A stretch of DNA of 56,114 nucleotides, taken from the NCBI RefSeq assembly GCF_001715195.1, contig NZ_MDWE01000045.1, forward strand, positions 1 through 56,114, in the 5' to 3' direction. Positions 1 through 6,996 of the stretch are shown in pieces. The notes beneath the pieces are model-generated. The model was not told the DNA's origin. It saw nothing but the letters and a program-made list of their open reading frames with translations, and ran no database searches. The stretch comes from Rhodohalobacter halophilus. Lineage in GTDB: Bacteria > Bacteroidota > Rhodothermia > Balneolales > Balneolaceae. Both the position numbers and the translations under genes were made by a program. Position 1 is the stretch's first letter. Each line of letters begins with the position of its first letter.

Positions 1-234
1 GATACTGTCGGGTGAAGGAAAAATATTGAAGTGAAATCTCACTGAATATGACTGCGTTTTTCTGACCTCGGTTATTCGGGAGATGCTTCTCGACTGGGCT
101 GGAAATGACGGGTGTAGGTTTGCAGTTGGCGACTTTCAGGTCTAAGGACAAAACGCTTGCAGATCCGGTAGGTGCTGCAAGGTTTAGCTCACCCGGCGTT
201 TTGGACGTTGGCAGCAGTATGACTATTCATAAGC
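1..234. other. Intergenic sequence at the window edge
   Basis: No reading frame of useful length enters from the edge: all three forward frames meet stops within about 35 bases. The part around 80-113 (AGATGCTTCTCGACT followed by GAAATGACGGGT) resembles the dispersed non-coding intergenic repeats common in Bacteroidota. The 12-mer GAAATGACGGGT recurs at 41232-41243. Nothing else is recognised. Confidence 0.4.
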
Positions 235-771
235 TCAGTTTCCATTGAACTCTTCAAACTTTTCAAAAAACGCATAGAGCGCTACACCGCCGGCAACCGA
301 GACATTCAGAGAGTGTTTCATCCCGAATTGAGGGATCTCCACACTTGCGTCCAGGTGTGGGATTAAATCATCTCCAATGCCGGTGACTTCATTACCCAAA
401 ACCAGACAGATTTTCTTTGAAGGAAGTTTGTATTCGTGAAGAAGTGTGCTGGTGGTTGTCTGCTCCAGGCCGATAATTTGATAGCCCTCAGATTTTATTG
501 ATACAGCAGCATCAGTCGGTGATTCAATTTGCTTCCACGCTACATTCTCTTCGGCACCGATGGCGGTTTTGGTAATTTCAGGCCGGGGCGGGGTGGGGGT
601 AAATCCCGAAAGCCAGAGCTCCTTAATCCCAAAAGCATCTGCCGAGCGAAATGTGGCACCTACATTGTGAAGGCTGCGGATGTCGTGGAGCCAGAGGATG
701 AAGTGATCCTTGAGTGGGGGTGTTCGCTGAAGGTTTTGCTGTAAAATCTCTTTGGTTGTGAGCTTTTTCAA
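235..771 (-). CDS. TrmH/SpoU-family RNA 2'-O-ribose methyltransferase
   Basis: A SPOUT-class enzyme of 178 aa, expected to transfer a methyl group from SAM to a ribose 2'-OH in tRNA or rRNA. The SpoU motifs appear in order: motif 1 with N36 and R42 (NVGATFRSADAFG, 36-48), motif 2 with LGNEVTG (125-131), and motif 3 with IPQFGMKHSLNVSVA (146-160), which forms the SAM-binding trefoil knot. It is a minimal catalytic domain with no N-terminal RNA-binding extension, close to TrmL/TrmH length. The target nucleotide cannot be read from sequence. It stands alone on the minus strand. Family is secure, substrate unknown. Confidence 0.9.
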   Translation of the reverse strand: MKKLTTKEILQQNLQRTPPLKDHFILWLHDIRSLHNVGATFRSADAFGIKELWLSGFTPTPPRPEITKTAIGAEENVAWKQIESPTDAAVSIKSEGYQIIGLEQTTTSTLLHEYKLPSKKICLVLGNEVTGIGDDLIPHLDASVEIPQFGMKHSLNVSVAGGVALYAFFEKFEEFNGN

Positions 772-895
772 AACGGAAGAGTGATCGTGTGATTCAAGTT
801 GCTTACCTATTGAGCAGTGAAGGTATTAAAAAATCATCAACAATATATCTTGATCAGATAATAAACTCTTTAATATTCAGAGTACGAAGCCCAAC

Positions 896-932
896 TAAAA
901 AAAGCCTGCGAGGAATTGTCTCACAGGCTTTC
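896..932 (-). terminator. Rho-independent terminator after dps
   Basis: The stem AAAGCCTG(T)GAG pairs with CTCGCAGGCTTT around a short loop. It is followed on the minus strand by TTTTTTTAG and lies 29 nt past the dps stop codon. Confidence 0.8.
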
Positions 933-960
933 TTATATGAATCATAAATTATCAAACAAC

Positions 961-1461
961 CTATTCCAGATGACTTCGCAGCATCCAGGCTGTTTTTGAG
1001 TGGGTATTCAACCGCTGTGTCAGCAGGTCTATTGTGGCTTCATCTTCACCTTTTTGTGCAGGTTTTAAAGCTTCACGAGCGGTTCGTAACACTTGTTCGT
1101 TGCCAACAACCAAACGCCGAACCATTTCCATAGCATCGGGCTGATCTGCATCTTCTTCAATGGATGTCAGCTCACGGTATTCTTTAAATGTTCCGGGAGC
1201 TCTGAAACCAAGTGCCCGAATTCTTTCTGCTATTACATCTACTGCTTCGGCCAATTCAGAATACTGCTCTTCAAACTGCTCATGCAGTGAATGAAAAAAT
1301 TTACCGGTAACATTCCAGTGATAGTTGTGTGTTTTCAAATACAACACATAACTATCGGCCAAAACTCTGGACAGTTCATTTGCAATCGCTCCCCGGTTCA
1401 CGGTACTTATTCCAATATTTACTTCCTCTTTTACTCTTTCTTCAGTGGTTATCATATTCAA
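961..1461 (-). CDS. dps: Dps-family ferritin-like DNA-protection protein
   Basis: A mini-ferritin of 166 aa, a normal Dps length. Members form 12-mers that oxidise Fe(II) with H2O2 and store the iron, protecting DNA from Fenton damage. The ferroxidase residues have the classical spacing: H48, H60, D75 and E79 (12, 15 and 4 residues apart, as in E. coli Dps). They sit in THNYHWNVTG, FHSLHEQFEEQY and DVIAERI. A possible alternative start is M3. It is monocistronic, with its own terminator and a promoter carrying two Crp/Fnr-type palindromes (1505-1571), which suggests stress-induced transcription shared with the redox cluster at 4-11 kb. Confidence 0.95.
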   Translation of the reverse strand: MNMITTEERVKEEVNIGISTVNRGAIANELSRVLADSYVLYLKTHNYHWNVTGKFFHSLHEQFEEQYSELAEAVDVIAERIRALGFRAPGTFKEYRELTSIEEDADQPDAMEMVRRLVVGNEQVLRTAREALKPAQKGEDEATIDLLTQRLNTHSKTAWMLRSHLE

Positions 1462-1504
1462 TCTCCGTTGTTTTAATAGTTCCTATAGTTTTCGTTTTTC
1501 TACT

Positions 1505-1571
1505 TCAATCTATAAAAACAGTCATTATTTGCCATTGACATTTGTTAAGGAAACGTCTTGATTTTTCTCAA
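1505..1571 (-). promoter_or_regulatory. dps promoter with tandem Crp/Fnr-type boxes
   Basis: Seen directly: distal palindrome TTGATTTTTCTCAA at 1558-1571 (perfect TTGA-N6-TCAA), proximal imperfect copy TTGACATTTGTTAA at 1535-1548 (23 bp apart), and on the minus strand TAGATTGA at 1505-1512, matching the start of the Bacteroidota -7 element TAnnTTTG. Exactly 22 nt separate the proximal box from TA. If TA is the -7 element, the proximal box centres near -41.5 (class II activation) and the distal near -64.5. The same geometry occurs at 5608-5674 and 8496-8562. Confidence 0.65.
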
Positions 1572-1623
1572 GGTTGATGTAATTTTTCCCTCATTTTCAG
1601 ATCAGTATTACAATCCATTCAAT

Positions 1624-2034
1624 TTACAATTGATATTCTCCCGCCATTTCGGGCTGATAAATAATTTTCATAATTTTCATTTTTGTTAAACCTGCCGGTA
1701 CAAACCATTCGATTTCATCACCAACTCTATAACCAATCAACGCGGTTGCAATCGGTGAAAATATTGAAATTTTATTCTTAGCTGAATCAGCTTCATCCGG
1801 ATACACAATCTGAATTTCGGTCTCTTTATTCTGATTCATAAACTTGAGCTTTACAATCGAATTCATTGTCACTATGTCGGGTGGAATTTCATAGGATTCA
1901 ACAAGCAGTGCCGAATTAATTTCATTAAGTATACCATCGGCATCATTTTGAAAAACTGTTCTCTTATCCAGTGCTGAATTAAGGGCTTTCGTTATTCTTG
2001 TGTGATCAAGTTTTGTTAAAAGTATAGGATTCAT
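1624..2034 (-). CDS. Rnk-like GreA/GreB-fold RNA polymerase-interacting protein
   Basis: The chosen start at 2034 (MNPILLTKLDHTR) gives 136 aa, the length of E. coli Rnk. A longer frame to 2148 adds 38 residues that overlap the neighbouring gene and have no Rnk counterpart. The C-terminal FKBP-like domain of the Gre family is clear: DIVTMNSIVKL, then IVYPDEAD, then SIFSPIATALIGYRVGDEIEW and YQPEMAGEYQL near the C-terminus. Rnk binds in the RNA polymerase secondary channel without stimulating cleavage. The gene name Regulator of Nucleoside diphosphate Kinase is historical. Its role here is unknown. A true GreA is encoded at 11905. Confidence 0.8.
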   Translation of the reverse strand: MNPILLTKLDHTRITKALNSALDKRTVFQNDADGILNEINSALLVESYEIPPDIVTMNSIVKLKFMNQNKETEIQIVYPDEADSAKNKISIFSPIATALIGYRVGDEIEWFVPAGLTKMKIMKIIYQPEMAGEYQL

Positions 2035-2113
2035 GGCTATAAGTATGTTTAATATTAATTTTTGGTTTAAAGCTTTTGGATCAAAGGAATGTTGTTTTTT
2101 CAATCCCACAGAT

Positions 2114-2509
2114 TTAATTGTATAAAGAGATTCGGTAAAAATTCTCATCTGCTTTTAGATCATTCCAAGTGATTTCAATGAATTCAGAAGGAAATACTTC
2201 AGTACCTACACAAGCTTGAATAACTAATGTTTCTTTAGCAGAAATTTTATAGTGATTCTCTTTCATTAAAATTCCCGGATAGTTGTCTACTTGAATTCCG
2301 TCTAAAATAATATTGACATTATTTGCATCAGCTTGTCCGGTATTTCTGATTTTGATTAAACCTGAATCAAAAATCAGATGAATTCTTATCCTTGCAAATT
2401 GAAATTGCTTGTTGCCATTATTTTGATCTTTTAATTTGTGGAGTTGATTTTTTATGGACTTGAGACTCAATGTCTTAAATCCAGCCTTAGATGTATTTTT
2501 TAATTTCAT
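2114..2509 (-). CDS. Hypothetical protein, possible beta-sandwich domain
   Basis: The frame has starts at 2548 (144 aa) and 2509 (131 aa, MKLKNTSKAGFK). The second is preferred because the extra 13 residues look like non-coding translation. The first 45 residues are basic and hydrophilic. From about residue 45 a run of alternating hydrophobic strands begins (RIHLIFDSGLIKIRNTGQ, NNVNIILDGIQV, HYKISAKETLVIQ, FIEITWNDL). The pattern IKIRNTGQADANNVNIILDG resembles CARDB/Ig-like adhesion modules. No signal peptide is seen. It lies 79 nt upstream of the rnk-like gene in the same direction. Function is not recognised, and whether it is expressed is uncertain. Confidence 0.45.
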   Translation of the reverse strand: MKLKNTSKAGFKTLSLKSIKNQLHKLKDQNNGNKQFQFARIRIHLIFDSGLIKIRNTGQADANNVNIILDGIQVDNYPGILMKENHYKISAKETLVIQACVGTEVFPSEFIEITWNDLKADENFYRISLYN

Positions 2510-2676
2510 CGCTGGAGTCAAGGTCCGAGCACGTAATAGAATTAACATGATTGTTCAGAATAGTGTATTCATAATCATTAGTCCTTTATTTAATTTCGTA
2601 AACAGTGTGAGATATATTCATTTTTTCAGATTCAATACATGAATACTTCAAAAAGATTTCTATTATTTGTCATTAA

Positions 2677-2714
2677 TTAAAAGTAATCCATCCCAAATCA
2701 ATGAGATGGATTAC
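2677..2714 (-). terminator. Rho-independent terminator downstream of the lysine-rich ORF
   Basis: The perfect 10-bp stem GTAATCCATC/GATGGATTAC (2683-2692 and 2705-2714) is followed on the minus strand by TTTTAATT. It ends transcription coming from 2765-3200 and so supports that segment being, or having been, a transcribed gene. Confidence 0.7.
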
Positions 2715-2764
2715 AATTGTATTATCACTTTTCAGTGATTAGCCTCTAACATGTTCATCTAATT

Positions 2765-2938
2765 TTAAGCGGCATTCTCTTTCCTAGACTTTTTCCACTT
2801 TTTCTTAACTGGAGAGTCTTCTACAGCTTTCTTCTTCTTTTTTTGTTTTTTCTTTGGTGGTTTGTTTGGGTTTTTATCTCCCAAGTGAATAACCTCATCA
2901 GTACTCTTCTCATTTATATGTATACAAGCCAAATTCAT
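2765..2938 (-). CDS. Small lysine-rich protein, probably the 3' remnant of a degraded gene
   Basis: The frame starting at ATG 2938 encodes 57 aa: a short neutral N-terminus (ending in STDEVIHLGDKNP) and a strongly basic tail with two clusters (PPKKKQKKKKK and KKKWKKSRK). Basic tails of this sort bind nucleic acid or act as disordered anchors. The same frame stays protein-like upstream of the ATG for 35 codons with no start codon. It then runs through TAA and TAG stops five codons apart to an upstream ATG at about 3108. This suggests a once longer gene (about 2765-3108) that has been broken. No family is recognised. Confidence 0.35.
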   Translation of the reverse strand: MNLACIHINEKSTDEVIHLGDKNPNKPPKKKQKKKKKAVEDSPVKKKWKKSRKENAA

Positions 2939-3587
2939 TGAGCTGGTAAAACCAATAAGTGTTTCTTGGCAAATTATCTTACTATTTATTTTACATTTTA
3001 AGTTCGAAGTGTTTTCAAATTGAAAACTGTGGATGCTGAGTTTGAATTATTCAGCACATTTCTAATTTTTAAACTGCTGTACAGAGCTTTTAAACTGATT
3101 AACCTCCATAAGATTTGCACTTCTACTTTCAGAAATGGCAAATAAAAGGAATCAGTATTGTGGAAAAGCTGGTATTGAATATGAATGGAACTGATATTCA
3201 CTTCAAATTATCAGCAAAAATTAGTGCATAATATCCTTTCCAACTGATAAGCAGGAACCGTACCCAATTAGATTTGTTTACCGGGTACGGTAAAAATGAG
3301 GTAGGTTACAATCTCTCCGAGAAATCTTTTTATCATACCTATCCCATATCTAATATTTAATTTCTTAAACGAGATGAGATTGGTGATCAATAGTATGAAA
3401 CAACCAATCAGAATTGATATTTGAACCCTGGAAAGTTCCATTTTTTTACAAAAAAATTGCTTCAGATGAGTTTCTCTTATCCAATCATATCCCTATTTAT
3501 ATTAAAGAGCAAGTATATCTGGAAAGATTATATTGTTCATCAGACACAAATATGTAAATAAGATTAAAATATTGAGAGGTAAACATC
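2939..3587. other. Gene-poor gap with degenerate coding traces and one hairpin
   Basis: 2939 to about 3110 carries the broken upstream part of the lysine-rich frame on the minus strand. A 67-codon overlapping frame (2998-3201) is equally plausible as coding debris. At 3257-3291 a 9-bp inverted repeat (ACCGTACCC/GGGTACGGT) is followed by AAAAAT. The rest, 3292-3587, is AT-rich and should contain the promoter of the gene at 3588. No other gene is seen. Confidence 0.4.
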
Positions 3588-3887
3588 ATGTACACAGACC
3601 TTGCAGATGCGGTTGAATCACTTAAGGAACAGGGCTATACTCATGTTTTTGGGTTAGAAGAAGATTGTATTAAATGCAATTCATTAGAAACAGAATTTAA
3701 CCCTGATGAACTGACAATCGTCGAGTCTCATTTTTTTGACCAGGGAACAGATCCGGGAAGTGAATCTAGCGTACATGCCATCACAACTGAATCAGGAGTT
3801 AAAGGATTGTTGATCGTTTCCTACGGCATGTATGTGGATCGGGCAAAGGCAGCCATCATCGACCAGCTTATAAAAAATTCGGAATAG
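3588..3887 (+). CDS. Small conserved protein of unknown function
   Basis: This 99-aa cytoplasmic protein resembles a small Bacteroidota family often labelled phosphoribosylpyrophosphate synthetase in databases. That name cannot be right: the protein is a third of the size and has no PRPP-binding loop. The shared pattern as I recall it is an N-terminal helix (DLADAVESLKEQGYTHVFGL), a pair of cysteines (C27 and C30 in EDCIKCN), then GTDPGSESSVHAITTESGVKGLLIVSYGMYVD. A purine-rich AGAGG lies about 9 nt upstream of the ATG. It is monocistronic. The family assignment is from memory and the function is unknown. Confidence 0.7.
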   Translation: MYTDLADAVESLKEQGYTHVFGLEEDCIKCNSLETEFNPDELTIVESHFFDQGTDPGSESSVHAITTESGVKGLLIVSYGMYVDRAKAAIIDQLIKNSE

Positions 3888-3915
3888 AAAAGCCCGTGAG
3901 ATTATCACAGGCTTA
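3887..3915 (-). terminator. Hairpin between convergent genes
   Basis: AAGCC-c-GTGA pairs with TCAC-a-GGCTT (3890-3914). On the minus strand it is followed by TTTTCT, so it can end transcription of the GMC gene, and it lies directly behind the stop of the plus-strand gene. Confidence 0.6.
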
Positions 3916-3934
3916 ACTTCATGGTTTTAGAAAT

Positions 3935-5553
3935 CTATCCCTCTTTCACGAGATCAGCTCCTTTTTCACCGATCATTAGAACAGCAGCATTGATATTTCC
4001 GGATGGTATGGTTGGCATCACCGAAGCATCAATCACCCGAAGGTTATTTATGCCACGAACACGCAACTGTGGATCAACCACGGCCAAATCATCTTTGCCT
4101 ATACGGGCTGTTCCGCTGTAATGGAAGCCTGTGTTCCCATTTGTCCGTATATAATCAAGCAACCCTTCATCACTATTTCCGGCAGGCCCTGGTTCAATCT
4201 CTTCAACCATTAATTCCTGCGGCATCGCATCCGCAATTCGCTTGGCAATTTTCATGCCCTCTAAGATGGTGCGGACATCTTCCTCTTCACTTAGATGGTT
4301 AAAAAGAATTGAGGGACTTGCTTTTGGATCCGAAGAAGTAATTCGCACTCTGCCACGACTTTCCGGTCGGTTTTGGTACATTCCCAACCGGAATCCCGAG
4401 AATTTTGCAAGATCCCAGCCTTTGTCTCCTGGCATAAATGGAAGAAAGTGAAGGTGCAGGGCTGGGGCTTCCACATCCGGCCGGGTTTTTACATACGCGC
4501 CGGCAAGGGATGCGCCAATCGTTAGCGGCCCGTTACGCGGGCCGAGATAATAATTGATCCGGGCCAACATTTGCTGAAACATGGTTCCCACTTGTTTGTT
4601 TAAGGTGTATTTACTGGATGTTGTGTATTTGCGGTCTACCTGCATGTGATCAATCAGGTTTTCACCAACACCCTTTAGTTCGTGCACTATCTCTATTCCA
4701 TTCTCCTTTAAAAGATCTGCAGGACCGATACCTGATAACTGAGCAGCTGCGGTGTTTGAAGAGCACCTGCACTCAAAATCACCTCACGTTTTGCTTGTGC
4801 ATGATACAGTTCGCCATCACGTTCATAGCTGACACCTACAGCCGTTTTTCCTTCAAAATCAACCTTTGTGACATACGCTTCCGTAAGAATTGTGAAATTT
4901 GGATGCTTGCGATTTGGTTTGATATATCCAGCTGATGTGGATGAACGGCGTCCTTTCCAGGTTGCTAAATCCCAGTAGCCAGCTCCTTCAATGTTGGGGC
5001 GATTAAAGTCGTTATTCCTGGGAATATTCAGAGTGGTTACGGCTGTATCAATATACGCATCTGCCAATGGATTCTTCCATCGTGCAAGTTCCACTCCAAT
5101 CGGGCCGTCACCTCCGTGATATTCATCTTCACCGCGATGATCACGTTCACTTTTTTTAAAATAGGGCAGTACATCGCGATAACCCCATCCATCTGCACCT
5201 TCTTTTTCCCAAGTATTGTAGTCGAATGATGATCCGCGAACATGCACGAGTCCGTTAATTGCACTAGATCCACCAAGCAGTTTTCCATGTGGTAACGGAT
5301 ACGTATTATTCTTTAAACCGGGTTCGTTTTCTGTTTGATGGTTCCACCGCATATACTTTTCGTTGAAAAGTATCTTGGCAAAACCCAGCGGAATTTTGGA
5401 CCAGTAACTGTTATCCTCCGGACCGGCTTCAAGCAATAAAACTTCTTTGTCAGGGTCTTCTGAAAGCCGGGCAGCAACAATTGCACCGGCCGATCCGGCG
5501 CCTACAATGATATAATCATATAACCTTGCTATTTTTTGATCGGGATTTTTCAT
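3935..5553 (-). pseudogene. GMC-family FAD oxidoreductase, broken by a 1-nt frameshift
   Basis: The two frames together make one protein of about 540 aa, the normal GMC (choline/glucose dehydrogenase) length. The N-terminal part (5553 down to 4708) has the Rossmann motif GAGSAGAIVAARL (18-30), E42 for FAD ribose binding and the GMC signature GGSSAINGLVHVRG. The C-terminal part (to 3935) has the catalytic His of GFHYSGTARIG and the closing SGNINAAVLMIGEKGAD. Between them the expected LQTPQLL-QLSGIGPADLL is interrupted: one base is missing at about 4742, so the first frame runs on to a spurious YQVSVLQIF and stops. The site is not a homopolymer. Translation would yield a truncated, inactive protein unless this is a sequence error. 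Its promoter carries tandem Crp/Fnr boxes. Confidence 0.9.
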
Positions 5554-5575
5554 TTTCCATAATCTACCTCTTCAC

Positions 5576-5611
5576 TTAATGTTAAATATTTATGCAATTA
5601 TTTAACATTAA
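5576..5611. promoter_or_regulatory. Inverted repeat overlapping the GMC promoter, candidate repressor operator
   Basis: The 13-bp arms TTAATGTTAAATA (5576-5588) and TATTTAACATTAA (5599-5611) are perfect complements with a 10-nt spacer. They lie between the start codon and the -7 element and overlap it. The dioxygenase promoter has a related 20-bp palindrome at the corresponding place (10856-10875). Confidence 0.5.
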
Positions 5612-5674
5612 ACTAAGAAGAGTGGCCGCTATTCTCCTTGACATCTGCTAAGAAAAACTCTTGATATATCTCAA
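5608..5674 (-). promoter_or_regulatory. GMC promoter with tandem Crp/Fnr-type boxes
   Basis: Distal perfect box TTGATATATCTCAA (5661-5674), proximal box TTGACATCTGCTAA (5638-5651) 23 bp away, and minus-strand TAGTTTAA (5608-5615) as the -7 element with exactly 22 nt between the proximal box and TA. This is the same geometry as the dps and F420-type reductase promoters. Confidence 0.65.
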
Positions 5675-5703
5675 TAAAAAACCTGAAGTTTCTAGTTTCA
5701 GGC
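5675..5703 (-). terminator. Rho-independent terminator after pirin
   Basis: The stem CCTGAA/TTCAGG (5682-5702) is followed on the minus strand by TTTTTTATTG. It closes the reductase-NmrA-VOC-pirin operon immediately before the GMC promoter boxes. Confidence 0.75.
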
Positions 5704-5732
5704 TTTTTCCATTCGTTTATGAGAATCAATTA

Positions 5733-6473
5733 TTACTTCGCAAATAACCCATTACGGCTGAAAGGTGCATTTTCATCCAGTACAAAAAAGACCAGGTCGG
5801 AATCTTCCCTGCTGATTAGATCCAATTGCTCATCTTTGATTACGACTGAATCTCCCTTTTTAACAATTTCGTCACTGTTTTCAATTTTGATATTTCCGCT
5901 GAATACATATAAAAGACCGGTTTTGCCGTTTAGGTTTGGCGATTGCAGGGAGTTTTCTTTTTCAAGCCGCACATCATAAAAGAGTACTTCACTTCTGAAT
6001 TTCATCGGGGCCTCCGAGCGTTCAGAGCCGGCAAGCAATCGCCATTGGTTCAGGCTATAGGTTTGGTCCGGTTCGTGAAACTGAATCATGGGTTTCAAGC
6101 CGTCTGCTTGGGGGCGGATGAAAATTTACAGCATTTCCACGGTTTCACCGCCTTCGCGAACTCCTTCTTCGTGGTATATTCCACTTCCGGCATTCATCAG
6201 CATGAAGTACTTGTTGTGGATACCCAGATCATTTTCATCACTGTCTTTGTGAAGCATGGTTCCTTTCCGCAAGTACGATAAAATCTCCTCGTTTTGATGC
6301 ATATGCATCGGCACCAGGGCACCGGCTTCAAGTGTGGCATGTTCCAGCCGTCCGATCTGGGCAAGACCGTGGTCGTTCCATTCGGGAAGCAATCGGCCTA
6401 AGGGTAAAAATCGTGATGTAAAAGGCCCGCGGCTTACTTTTCTGCGCGTATTCGCCTTGGAGATATGAATCAT
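5733..6473 (-). pseudogene. Pirin-family protein interrupted by an in-frame TAA
   Basis: One continuous frame of 246 sense codons reads as a complete two-cupin pirin except for a TAA at 6126-6128 (codon 116). Metal ligands of the N-terminal cupin are intact: H57, H59, H101 and E103 (MHMHQNEE and SGIYHEE). Right after VEML, pirins have LQIW/LQIF. Here the frame reads VEML-stop-IFIRPQADGLKPMIQF, so a single C-to-T change turning CAA (Gln) into TAA explains the break. Some pirins are quercetin dioxygenases and others regulate redox enzymes. The ATG overlaps the stop of the VOC gene as ATGA, so the two are translationally coupled. As it stands only the N-terminal cupin would be made. Confidence 0.9.
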
Positions 6474-6970
6474 TTTTCATCCTCCAATTCCTGCAGCAAT
6501 CCTTCCAGATCCAGCGGCTCGGTAACCATCTTTACGGAACCATCGACGGTATATTCCCATTCTTGTCTGGGTCGATCACGGTAAAGTTCTACTCCATTGC
6601 CATCCGGATCGTTAAGATAAATGGCTTCCGAAACTCCGTGGTCACTGGCACCGCTGATAGGGTAGCCCTCATCGATTAATCGCTTTAGAATGATGGCCAG
6701 ATCTTTCCGAGTGGGATACAAAAAAGCAGTGTGATATAAACCGGCACTATTTCGCGGTCAGGGCCGACCTCCTTTACTGTGCCAGGTATTCAAACCAATA
6801 TGATGGTGATAACCGCCTGCCGATAGAAATGCAGCCTGATCGCCGTACATGGTAGTCAGATCAAATCCCAGTAGGTCGCGATAAAATTCAAGTGCACGAT
6901 TCAGGACCGATACTTTCAAATGGACGTGCCCAATCGATGTTTTTGGTGGTGCTGTATAGTTCTCATTCAT
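6470..6970 (-). pseudogene. VOC/glyoxalase-fold protein interrupted by an in-frame TGA
   Basis: A single frame of 166 sense codons encodes a vicinal-oxygen-chelate protein of the CatE/glyoxalase type. The first module has a metal-ligand candidate H15 or H17 (IGHVHLKV) and HHHIGLNTWHSKGGRP. The second has DHGVSEAIYLNDPDGNGVELYRDRP with its metal Glu. Codon 71 (6758-6760) is TGA, and the frame continues without shift as PRNSAGLYHTAFLYPTR, which is typical VOC linker sequence. A single C-to-T change from CGA would explain it. No second initiation site with a clear ribosome-binding site is seen. It sits between the NmrA gene (26-nt gap) and pirin (ATGA overlap) in one operon. Confidence 0.88.
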
Positions 6971-6996
6971 GATCTGTTTTTTTTAAAGAAAGAAAA

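Noticed and set aside
1291-1538. Plus-strand ORFs over dps
   Set aside because: They are antisense shadows with hydrophobic, biased composition and no ribosome-binding site. The minus-strand Dps is unmistakable.
2998-3201. 67-codon minus-strand ORF
   Set aside because: No motif, AT-rich composition and overlap with a better frame. Kept only as coding debris in the gap entry.
6758-6760. TGA in the VOC gene as a selenocysteine codon
   Set aside because: VOC proteins have no redox Cys at this loop position, no SECIS-like hairpin is evident, and a neighbouring gene has a TAA of the same kind. Simple nonsense mutation is more likely.
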